From JBEGQX01 sp041180805 (GTDB lineage Bacteria > Planctomycetota > Planctomycetia > Gemmatales > Gemmataceae): a stretch of 9,907 bases of DNA. Under the pieces are notes generated by a model that was not told where the DNA came from, made no database searches, and worked only from the letters and a program-made list of their open reading frames with translations. The stretch spans positions 1 to 9,907 of the forward strand of contig JBEGQX010000343.1 in the NCBI GenBank assembly GCA_041180805.1. The letters are read 5' to 3'. Shown piece after piece: positions 1-6,136 of this stretch. Each line of letters starts with the position of its first letter. Within the stretch, counting starts at the first letter, position 1. The position numbers and the translations under genes are program-made.

Positions 1-493
1 ACTTGGTGATTGCATCGCGCACTTTTTCCACGGTTTCCTCTCGGATTAAATACTCGATGGCAGAAGGAGATTTGTCCGCGACATCTTCCGGAATATTGCC
101 ATCAGAATCCAACTTCAGGGAAAGATATCGCACCTTCCGTTTTTTCTTTCGATAGTAAGCCCTCTCCAAATCCAGGATTTTTTTCTTAAGTATGCACATT
201 GCCCAGGTAACCACCGAGGCCCGGCCTTTTTTCCAACGCAAGGAAGGTTTCAACCCATTGGCCCAGATTGCGACCTGCAACTTGCTTTTCAGATCATCCT
301 TTTCCTGATACAAATACGATCCCCCAAGAGCTTTTTTGATGATGGCGTTGGCTGGTTTTTCCAGGGATTCGCATATCTGCCTTAGAACTTCATAGGCTTC
401 ACCGGTTTTCTGTTCATCCAAAAGCGCATAAAATTCCATGATTTTACAAGCCATAAAATCAGTGAACTTTTTTCTTTCGATGGATTTTTTCAA
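1..493 (-). CDS. Sigma-70-like RNA polymerase sigma factor, N-terminal part (C-terminus beyond window)
   Basis: Reading the minus strand from TTG at 493 gives 164 open codons to the window edge. Residues about 66-126 look like sigma region 2: a DDL start, the helix around IWANGL, a VVTWAMCILKKKILDLER stretch (about 94-111) of the kind that binds core polymerase and the -10 element, then a basic YYRKKKRK run. Residues from about 151 (REETVEKVRDAI) resemble the helix leading into region 4, which would lie off the window. About 65 residues precede region 2, longer than in most ECF factors. The TTG start is chosen because GGGGAGA lies 6 nt upstream and an in-frame TGA sits 18 nt before it; the only later alternative, Met14, has no such site. 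It presumably directs polymerase to specific promoters; the regulon is unknown. The sigma assignment is by motif pattern only. Confidence 0.72.
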   Translation of the reverse strand, partial: MKKSIERKKFTDFMACKIMEFYALLDEQKTGEAYEVLRQICESLEKPANAIIKKALGGSYLYQEKDDLKSKLQVAIWANGLKPSLRWKKGRASVVTWAMCILKKKILDLERAYYRKKKRKVRYLSLKLDSDGNIPEDVADKSPSAIEYLIREETVEKVRDAITK

Positions 494-499
494 GGCAGG

Positions 500-506
500 T
501 CTCCCC
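500..506 (-). promoter_or_regulatory. Ribosome binding site of the sigma-like gene
   Basis: GGGGAGA on the minus strand, 6 nt before TTG at 493. It decides the non-ATG start, since no other start codon lies between the upstream in-frame TGA and Met14. Confidence 0.6.
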
Positions 507-526
507 TTTCAAGTGAACATAAAACC

Positions 527-556
527 TAGCAAAAGCGCCCCCGGCACTTTTTGCCA
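527..556 (-). terminator. Leader hairpin upstream of sigma gene: intrinsic terminator or attenuator candidate
   Basis: On the minus strand the arms 556-543 and 539-527 pair over about 12-13 positions around a GGG loop, with one bulged A. The GC core GUGCC/GGCGC is flanked by an A run on the left arm and UUUU on the right arm, followed by UAGGUUUU. This resembles an intrinsic terminator. Two pairs that are G-U wobbles in minus-strand RNA would be A-C mismatches in plus-strand RNA, so the structure suits a minus-strand transcript. It ends 33 nt before the sigma start codon. It could end a transcript arriving from upstream, attenuate the sigma gene, or simply be a stable leader structure. Confidence 0.45.
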
Positions 557-642
557 TCCCCAGGAACCAATCGACAAACAATCCCACCATCCCCGGATTT
601 GAAATTTCCTTCCGGAGAAAGCATCAAACAAAAAGTGTGAAG

Positions 643-668
643 TTCCCCGGCAACTTTAATTGCGGGAA
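643..668. repeat. Imperfect inverted repeat (hairpin)
   Basis: The arm TTCCCCGGCAA (643-653) and the arm TTGCGGGAA (660-668) pair over 9 bp, with a 2-nt CG bulge and a CTTTAA loop. On the plus strand TCTTTT follows; on the minus strand the T run comes only after CTTCACAC. It may be a weak terminator for the minus-strand genes upstream or a regulatory structure. The sequence does not decide which. Confidence 0.3.
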
Positions 669-704
669 TCTTTTCAAAACGTGATTAGCAAAGACTTACG
701 GGCT

Positions 705-782
705 CTAACTAAAGGAGGACCACATACCCCTGCACAGAACAGTTTGGAAAACCGAAATCGCAGTCATTTTGTGAAGAATCAT
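705..782 (-). CDS. Possible small protein, 25 aa
   Basis: ATG at 782 opens 25 codons ending in TAG at 705-707. The peptide starts MILHKMTAISVF and ends in WSSFS; it is mildly hydrophobic in the middle and matches no family I know. The main support is AGGGAGG 5 nt before the ATG, the same GGGAG-type site, at similar spacing, used by the three other minus-strand genes nearby. It lies 94 nt downstream of the 170-aa gene on the same strand and could be cotranscribed with it. A 25-codon frame can arise by chance, so this is a candidate only. Confidence 0.25.
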   Translation of the reverse strand: MILHKMTAISVFQTVLCRGMWSSFS

Positions 783-876
783 GCGGGCCTCCCTGATGTC
801 AACCGATGGATATTTACAGTTATTCGCTAACGCGCCTGGATTATTTCTGAAAAATGGAAAAATCCTGACAATTTAC

Positions 877-1389
877 CTAAAACGGCAACCTGTCAGGGTT
901 TACCGGAGCTTCCTCTTTCTGAATACGGTTACCCTGCCTTTGAGCCTTGAAATAATCTTCCGAACAAACCCTCAAAGCCAGGCGAGATATTTCCGTCACT
1001 ATCAGTTCCTGGTCATTGATGGATTTCACCGCAGGTTCCAGAAGAATATAAGGAAGCTCAATTCCCCTCACCCGATAGGAATGACCCCAGCAACCATAGT
1101 TCCGCGTTTTGGTGTGATGCATGATTACCGTCATACCTACTTCAAGGTCATCCGGTTTCAGATATCTATCATGCTTCTTGAATTTGTCGCCTTCGAGGTA
1201 TTCCAAGGCCTCCTTGACAGTTAACTGCTTCAAGCCTTTAAAACCTTCCCGGACCCAACCATCGGAACCATGAGCCTGAATAATCTGATCCACCAGATCC
1301 GTGAGGATTTCACTATCCTCGATTTTGATTTTTCCTTCACGAAACATGGCAAGATGGGTTTCGAGTAATTTTTTGACGAGATCGCGCAT
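877..1389 (-). CDS. Unrecognised protein, 170 aa
   Basis: I do not recognise this protein. The ATG at 1389 is preferred over one 33 nt upstream because GGGGGAGG sits 4 nt before it; the longer version would read through that site. The product has no signal peptide or membrane segment, so it is probably cytoplasmic. Residues 1-75 look helical, with charged and hydrophobic residues alternating (VKKLLETHLAMF, ILTDLVDQIIQAH). Residues from about 80 to 140 look beta-rich, beginning DLEVGMTVIM, with aromatic and glycine residues (NYGCWGHSYRV) and later an LRVCSEDYF segment; a small SH3-like or barrel fold is possible but unproven. The tail is polar and proline-containing. It lies between the sulfatase (160 bp upstream) and the sigma gene on the same strand. 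Coding potential is supported by the ribosome binding site and plausible amino-acid composition. Confidence 0.7.
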   Translation of the reverse strand: MRDLVKKLLETHLAMFREGKIKIEDSEILTDLVDQIIQAHGSDGWVREGFKGLKQLTVKEALEYLEGDKFKKHDRYLKPDDLEVGMTVIMHHTKTRNYGCWGHSYRVRGIELPYILLEPAVKSINDQELIVTEISRLALRVCSEDYFKAQRQGNRIQKEEAPVNPDRLPF

Positions 1390-1393
1390 GGTT

Positions 1394-1401
1394 CCTCCCC
1401 C
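1394..1401 (-). promoter_or_regulatory. Ribosome binding site fixing the start of the 170-aa protein
   Basis: GGGGGAGG on the minus strand, 4 nt before ATG at 1389. It argues for the shorter start rather than the in-frame ATG at 1422. Confidence 0.6.
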
Positions 1402-1420
1402 GAATTGGAAATGCAGCCAC

Positions 1421-1438
1421 AAAAAACCTTCTTAAAGG
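1421..1438 (-). terminator. Weak terminator-like hairpin after the sulfatase
   Basis: On the minus strand CCTT-TAAG-AAGG is followed directly by six T. The stem has only 4 bp (5 with a G-U pair), so it is weak. It lies 112 nt beyond the sulfatase stop and upstream of the next gene, where a terminator would make sense. Confidence 0.2.
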
Positions 1439-1467
1439 CGTAGAAGTTATTCGCAGCTATGGAACAG

Positions 1468-1483
1468 GAATTTCCAGAAATTC
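1468..1483. repeat. Perfect 16-bp inverted repeat, possible operator
   Basis: GAATTTC-CA-GAAATTC has two 7-nt arms that are exact reverse complements, separated by 2 nt. It lies 79 bp upstream of the 170-aa gene's start, where a promoter is expected, and is a plausible site for a dimeric repressor. The 2-nt spacer is too tight for an RNA hairpin with a full stem, which favours a DNA-binding role. No second copy is evident in the window. Confidence 0.35.
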
Positions 1484-1512
1484 AACCAGCGGATTGTAAA
1501 TCGGTTTTTTCA

Positions 1513-1528
1513 TCTGCCAAGGTTGGCA
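1513..1528 (-). repeat. Hairpin just after the sulfatase stop codon
   Basis: CTGCCA-ACCT-TGGCAG on the minus strand forms a 6-bp stem with a 4-nt loop, beginning 21 nt after the sulfatase stop. No T run follows (ATGAAAAAACC comes next), so it is not a standard intrinsic terminator. It might be an mRNA 3' end-protecting structure. Confidence 0.3.
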
Positions 1529-1549
1529 GCCGAAAATATTTCAAAGCTT

Positions 1550-2947
1550 TTATTTGGCAGGTAATTTGGGTGCCGGCCAATCAGGGGAATCTTTATGCGC
1601 TTTTTCCATGCCTTCCACAAGGGTTTTCACCACATCTGGATACTGGGAGGCAAGATTGTTTTTCTCTGCAGGATCTTTGCCAAGATCAAACAGCTGAAAA
1701 TCACCGTGCCATGAGTTTCTTACACCTTTCCAGCTGCCAAGGCGAATTGCGCGGGCACCTTTGCCCTCGTAAAACTCCCAGTAAAGAAAATCACGCTTAT
1801 TTTGGCTTTCATCACCTTTCATGGTTGGAACCAAACTTACCCCATCCTGGCCATGGGGGATTTTTACGCCTGCAATTTCACATGCTGTTGACAAAAAATC
1901 CCCATGATATCCCATCTGGTTGGTGGTTTTTCCAGCAGCAATTTTTCCAGGCCAACGGACTATCATCGGAACCCGGATACCTCCATCATGCAGCGACCTT
2001 TTGATTCCCTGGAATGGACCACTGGCCTCAAAGAATTCAGGCTGGTTCCCTCCCTCGCGGTGAGGTCCATTGTCGGAAGTAAAAAAGACCACGGTGTTTT
2101 TTTCCAGTCCCAGTTTCTCCAAGCTATCCAGCAATTGCCCAACCTGCATATCCAGGTAGGTAATCATTGCAGCTTGGGCCTTGTTTTGTTCCGTCCATGG
2201 TTCATCCTTGTACCTGCCAAGGTCCGGTACCTCGCACCCATTCCCCTTCGTACGATTTGCCTCGTTATTGGCATGAGGAAGTATCGGTGAAAAATACAGG
2301 AAAAACGGTTTGCTACGGTTTGCCTCGATAAATTGTAGGGCTTCCTTGAGGATCAGGTCTGGAGCATAAGTCACTTTTTTGGTCGCCACGCCACCACCAT
2401 CTTTGCCAATCGGAGTCACCTCATTTGGTAAGGTTTCCCTCTGCTCATTACGAATAAGAAATGTGGGCCAATAATTGTGCGCATGGTGCTGATTAAGGTA
2501 ACCATAAAAAAAATCAAACCCCTGTCGGGTTGGGGCCCCAACCATGGCAACACCCTCATCACCAAGGCCCCATTTCCCACATAGCCCGGTGGCGTAGCCT
2601 GCCTGTTTCAAAACCTTGGCAACGGTTAGATCCTCCGGTCGAAGGGATTGTGTAAGGCCGCCACCATTTCCCCTAACCCGGCAATGGCCAACATGCTTGC
2701 CCGTCATCAACACACAACGGCTTGGCGCGCAAACGGTGGATCCCGCGTAGTAATCGGTAAATCGAATTCCCTGGGTGGCCAGCTTGTCCAACCTGGGGGT
2801 TTTTATCTTCTTTTGTCCGTAGCAACCAAGGTAGCCATAACCCAAATCATCCGCCATGATGAAAATGATGTTTGGTTTTTGATCCTGTTGTGAAGGTATT
2901 TGCAACCAAGCCTGACAAACAAGGCACAGGTAAAAAATGGACCCCAT
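1550..2947 (-). CDS. Exported class I (formylglycine) sulfatase
   Basis: This is an arylsulfatase-A-like hydrolase of 465 aa, expected to cleave sulfate esters from carbohydrates or small molecules; the substrate cannot be read from sequence. Residues 1-16 are hydrophobic and look like an export signal, though without the usual basic N-terminus. Metal ligands start at MADDLG (Asp33, Asp34). Cys73 in CAPSR followed by CVLMTG is the motif converted to formylglycine. Lys125 (CGKWG), His225 (LPH), Asp292-Asn293 (TSDNG) and Lys316 (FQGIK) match conserved active-site positions, and the C-terminal QLFDLGKDPAEKNNLA segment is typical. The ATG at 2947 is chosen over the one at 2971 because GGGGGAGA lies 5 nt before it, inside the longer reading. 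It is divergent from the kinase gene. Activity would require a separate formylglycine-generating enzyme, which is not in this window. Confidence 0.93.
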   Translation of the reverse strand: MGSIFYLCLVCQAWLQIPSQQDQKPNIIFIMADDLGYGYLGCYGQKKIKTPRLDKLATQGIRFTDYYAGSTVCAPSRCVLMTGKHVGHCRVRGNGGGLTQSLRPEDLTVAKVLKQAGYATGLCGKWGLGDEGVAMVGAPTRQGFDFFYGYLNQHHAHNYWPTFLIRNEQRETLPNEVTPIGKDGGGVATKKVTYAPDLILKEALQFIEANRSKPFFLYFSPILPHANNEANRTKGNGCEVPDLGRYKDEPWTEQNKAQAAMITYLDMQVGQLLDSLEKLGLEKNTVVFFTSDNGPHREGGNQPEFFEASGPFQGIKRSLHDGGIRVPMIVRWPGKIAAGKTTNQMGYHGDFLSTACEIAGVKIPHGQDGVSLVPTMKGDESQNKRDFLYWEFYEGKGARAIRLGSWKGVRNSWHGDFQLFDLGKDPAEKNNLASQYPDVVKTLVEGMEKAHKDSPDWPAPKLPAK

Positions 2948-2952
2948 TTTGG

Positions 2953-2960
2953 TCTCCCCC
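2953..2960 (-). promoter_or_regulatory. Ribosome binding site fixing the sulfatase start
   Basis: GGGGGAGA on the minus strand, 5 nt before ATG at 2947. The eight extra residues of the longer reading would be encoded across this site, and the hydrophobic signal follows directly after the shorter start. Confidence 0.6.
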
Positions 2961-3054
2961 GGAAAAATCATTCCAAATAGTCAAAAATCGAAGGCTTAAG
3001 AACAATTTTAACGCCTTTTCTGGAAGAAACGAGCCACTACCATCGTGGTTTTGA

Positions 3055-3082
3055 TTTACATCCCATCAAATTTGAAGATAAT
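3055..3082 (+). promoter_or_regulatory. Sigma-70-type promoter candidate for the kinase gene
   Basis: TTTACA (3055-3060) and GATAAT (3077-3082) are separated by 16 bp, each one mismatch from the housekeeping consensus. Transcription would start near 3089-3090, leaving a leader of roughly 22 nt before ATG at 3112. The leader's ribosome site is poor (AGG 9 nt upstream), unlike the minus-strand genes. No comparable pair for the divergent sulfatase stood out in the same 164-bp gap. Confidence 0.42.
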
Positions 3083-3111
3083 AATATCATCAGAATTTTA
3101 GGCCATCATTC

Positions 3112-6100
3112 ATGCAGCCATCAGATCCCATAGAACCTGATCCCTTAAAAACACAGGAATTTCACGACGATTCCCGCAATCTGGAACAAACCAGAATCGT
3201 TCAGAACTTGGCTGACAAACCAAAACAAAATCCAGATGCATCCGCAAGCAAAGACCCGGAAATCCTATTAGATCGTTTTTCCGTAATGAAGGTTTTGGGC
3301 GAAGGTTCGTTTGGGAAAGTATACCTTGCAAACGACACACGGCTAAACAGGCTGGTTGCGATCAAAATTGCCAAGCCGGACGCACTGGACGCAAACTCAC
3401 TGGAATCCTTTCTTGCTGAAGCACGAACGGTTGCCATGCTGGATCATCCCAACATCGTGCCTGTTTACGATGTGGTAACCGATGCCAATGGATTAGTTCA
3501 CATCATTTCCAAGTTCATCAAGTGCCAGAGCCTGCATCAATCGATGAAGGCAAAAAAAGCGGATGCAACGGAAGCCGCCAGAATGGTTGCCACCCTTGCA
3601 GATGCTCTGCATCATGCGCACCTGAAGGGGCTTGTACACCGGGATGTAAAGCCCGACAACATCTTGGTGGGTGAAAATGGAAAAGCATATCTGACCGATT
3701 TTGGTCTGGCCTTAAGTGAGGAAAATTTTGGCAGCGGTGCCAAATTTGCGGGAACCCCCGCCTATATGAGTCCTGAACAGGCCAAAGGGCTGGGCCATCT
3801 GCTGGATGGCAGGTCTGATATATTCAGCCTGGGGGTGGTTCTTTACGAACTTCTTACAGGCAAAAAACCTTTCAAGTCCACATCTTTTCAGGAACTGCTC
3901 ACTCAAATCATCAAACTGGAGGTAAAACCACCCAGGCAAATTGATGACTCCATACCGCCCGAAATCGAAAAAGTCTGCATGAAGGCGCTGGAGAAGAAAG
4001 TCGCCAACCGATACGCAACCGCGCGGGATTTCGCCAACGCTCTGACTGAAGCCATAGCCCCTCAGGAAAAGTTCACCGCCACCAGGATCAATCTTGGGTC
4101 AGGAATCGATTCCAAATTTTTGAACATGGAATCCCTGCTGGGCAGCGATTCCAAAAACATGACAGGCTATGCCACCGCCTCGGGAACCGATTCGATACTG
4201 CTTAATCAATTAAGGGATATCAAGGGGGTTGGCTGGCTGCACTTCATTGAAAACCTGGAAAAAGAGCACCCCAAAGCACAGGAAATCCTTTCCAAACAAC
4301 TGCCCAACATGGCAAAAGGCAATTTGCTGCGTCAACGCACCCTGGTGGCCTTGATGCCGGATGATACTGAATACCTGCAAGAAATACTGGAAATGCTGCT
4401 GGAGGCCAGTGCGCCGGAGTTTTTGCTGTTAAGGAAAAGACTTCAGCCCAAGGTGAAAAAACTGGTGCCCATGCTGGAACAAATTGCCAGCCAGCAAGGC
4501 CTTGAAAGAAGAAAGTCTCTTCGCATCGCAGGGGCGCTAACCTTTTGGCATCCCAATCATCCGTTGGTGGAAAAATGGATCCCGGAAATACCAGGGTACC
4601 TTACCCTTGAAGATGCCATGTATGCCAGGGAATGGGCCGAGATATTCCGACCCCTGCAAAGATTGCTGGTACACAAACTGTTCGCATTCGCGGATTCCGA
4701 GGCAAACGCCGAAACCGATCGGGAAAAAATACGCTCCATAGCCATCGAGTATTGTTTGGATAACGAGAGGATGCTTTTCCATCTTCTGGTCACATCCAAC
4801 TCCAGCAAGGCATCGACCATCCTCGAAAAAATCATTCCCGTCAAGGAACGAATGCTTCCGTTTCTTGCGAAGATTGAACCTGGTTTGTCCGCAAAAATCG
4901 GGACAGTTGGTGAATCGGTTGTCCTTCGCCAATTTGCAATGCTCAAGGCTTTGCAAGTGGCATTGGATGATGTTTCAAGCGCGACCCCCTTTAATCCATC
5001 CGCAGATCCCACCTGCAGAAACCTGATTCTGTTTTTCCTAAGGGAATTGGGATTGCCCGCGGCAAAGGTCATGGCCCGAATCGAAACCGAAAATAACTCC
5101 CTCTGCCTGGGTTATTGGTTTCTTGCCCTTGGGGATTGTCCGGATATTTCCTCCTTCCGCAAGGAATACCAGCCAAGATTGCTGGCCTTATATCGGGAAA
5201 ACAACAGTTCCTTCGTGCATGGTTGTTTGGATTGGCTTTTCAACACCTCGCTGGATTGCAGGGAAGACGCCAAGCTGGCCCTGACTGTTTCAGGCAGGCA
5301 GTTGATTCCAGAAAGAGACTGGTATTTAAACACTAGAAACCTGACCTTGGTTAAAATTCAACCCAAGCCAAATTTCCGTATGGGATCTCCATCCCAGGAA
5401 GCCAACCGTTCCAGCGACGAAAATGTGGCTGAAGTGAGCATCCCTTATTCGTTCTGGATCAGCCAAACCCCTGTAAGAGTGAGCGATTTTCTTGGTTTCC
5501 ATGCACGATGGATCCAGGGCAAGAGCAGGCAATATTCCCTGCATTATCCCGCATTTCAGATCAACTGGTACCAGGCGGCACATTTTTGCAACTGGCTAAG
5601 TGAACAGGAAAACATTCCCATGAAGGAATGGTGCTACCTTCCGAACGCCAAAGGAGAATATGCCGATGGGATGAGTGCCGTGCGGGATGTATCTATAAAA
5701 TCCGGTTACCGTTTGCCAACCGAGGCGGAATGGGAATATGCCTGCAGGGCGGGCACCACCACACCGTGGTTTTTTGGCAAATACACTTCTCTTATTGACC
5801 GTTACGCCTGTTATCAGGCAAACTCAAATAATCATCTCAACGAAACTGGCACTCTCCGCCCGAACGACCTCGGTTTATTTGACATGTCAGGCAATGTTTT
5901 CGAATGGACTCACGAAACTTATTCTGCCAGTTATTCTGGCAAAAATCATCATTCACCCGAGCCCTTTGAAAAAGTCTATGAAGATCTTCCCAGGGTTCTT
6001 CGGGGTGGCGCTTATTATTACCCCGCGGATGTTTTACGAAGTGCTAAAAGGGACAGCCTGAAGCCATCCATGTCTACCGCAGGCACTGGCTTCCGGATTG

Positions 6101-6117
6101 CCAGGTCTGTTCTATAA
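3112..6117 (+). CDS. Serine/threonine protein kinase fused to a SUMF1/FGE-like domain
   Basis: This is a 1001-aa fusion. Residues 55-313 form a complete Hanks-type kinase: glycine loop LGEGSFGKVY (62-71), Lys85 in VAIK, Glu103, HRDVKPDN (176-183), DFG (196-198) and SPE (220-222), so it should phosphorylate proteins. Residues about 370-735 are helical and resemble the middle region seen in many planctomycete kinases of this type, with patterns such as LRIAGALTFWHP. Residues about 744-1001 match the SUMF1/formylglycine-generating fold: FRMGS, RLPTEAEWEYACRAG (867-881), GLFDMSGNVFEWT (921-933), LRGG (963-966) and GTGFRIAR near the end. Where human FGE has Cys336 and Cys341, this protein has Tyr969-Tyr970 and Leu975 by motif alignment, so FGE activity is unlikely; a sensing, binding or other role is inferred. 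No membrane segment is evident, so it is probably cytoplasmic. The start is fixed by an in-frame TAA at 3082-3084 with no other start codon in between. Confidence 0.93.
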   Translation: MQPSDPIEPDPLKTQEFHDDSRNLEQTRIVQNLADKPKQNPDASASKDPEILLDRFSVMKVLGEGSFGKVYLANDTRLNRLVAIKIAKPDALDANSLESFLAEARTVAMLDHPNIVPVYDVVTDANGLVHIISKFIKCQSLHQSMKAKKADATEAARMVATLADALHHAHLKGLVHRDVKPDNILVGENGKAYLTDFGLALSEENFGSGAKFAGTPAYMSPEQAKGLGHLLDGRSDIFSLGVVLYELLTGKKPFKSTSFQELLTQIIKLEVKPPRQIDDSIPPEIEKVCMKALEKKVANRYATARDFANALTEAIAPQEKFTATRINLGSGIDSKFLNMESLLGSDSKNMTGYATASGTDSILLNQLRDIKGVGWLHFIENLEKEHPKAQEILSKQLPNMAKGNLLRQRTLVALMPDDTEYLQEILEMLLEASAPEFLLLRKRLQPKVKKLVPMLEQIASQQGLERRKSLRIAGALTFWHPNHPLVEKWIPEIPGYLTLEDAMYAREWAEIFRPLQRLLVHKLFAFADSEANAETDREKIRSIAIEYCLDNERMLFHLLVTSNSSKASTILEKIIPVKERMLPFLAKIEPGLSAKIGTVGESVVLRQFAMLKALQVALDDVSSATPFNPSADPTCRNLILFFLRELGLPAAKVMARIETENNSLCLGYWFLALGDCPDISSFRKEYQPRLLALYRENNSSFVHGCLDWLFNTSLDCREDAKLALTVSGRQLIPERDWYLNTRNLTLVKIQPKPNFRMGSPSQEANRSSDENVAEVSIPYSFWISQTPVRVSDFLGFHARWIQGKSRQYSLHYPAFQINWYQAAHFCNWLSEQENIPMKEWCYLPNAKGEYADGMSAVRDVSIKSGYRLPTEAEWEYACRAGTTTPWFFGKYTSLIDRYACYQANSNNHLNETGTLRPNDLGLFDMSGNVFEWTHETYSASYSGKNHHSPEPFEKVYEDLPRVLRGGAYYYPADVLRSAKRDSLKPSMSTAGTGFRIARSVL

Positions 6118-6136
6118 CCCGTATCGTTCGGAATAC
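6118..6136. other. 19-bp convergent junction
   Basis: The kinase stop (plus) and the DUF1501 stop (minus) are separated by 19 bp. No terminator hairpin with a T run fits here; only a partial GTAT/ATAC pairing is visible. Transcripts from the two sides probably overlap unless terminated inside the opposing gene or by Rho. Confidence 0.6.

Larger units (their letters stand above)
494..876. other. Intergenic region between the 170-aa gene and the sigma gene
   Basis: This 383-bp stretch has no long convincing gene. It holds the leader hairpin at 527-556, an imperfect hairpin at 643-668 and a possible small ORF at 705-782, all described separately. A promoter for the sigma gene should lie here on the minus strand, but I see no -35/-10 pair good enough to name. 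An AAAGGAGG string on the plus strand at 711-718 has no start codon at a useful distance. Confidence 0.6.

Noticed and set aside
711..718. AAAGGAGG on the plus strand, a near-perfect Shine-Dalgarno string
   Set aside because: No ATG, GTG or TTG follows at a usable distance, and the short frame from the nearest CTG ends after 14 codons. Probably chance.
781..1224. 147-aa open frame on the plus strand
   Set aside because: It is antisense to the 170-aa gene, has no ribosome site near its ATG, and its composition looks like a shadow frame. The minus-strand frame has a strong ribosome site.
1459..2290. Two plus-strand open frames of 181 and 128 aa
   Set aside because: Both lie opposite the sulfatase gene, whose active-site motifs run through the region on the minus strand.
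3034..3049. CCAC...GTGG palindrome in the divergent promoter region
   Set aside because: Only four outer pairs match and the centre does not; too weak to call an operator.
3112..6117. The kinase's C-terminal domain as the working formylglycine-generating enzyme for the adjacent sulfatase
   Set aside because: Neither catalytic cysteine is present at the aligned positions, and the protein has no export signal while the sulfatase is exported.
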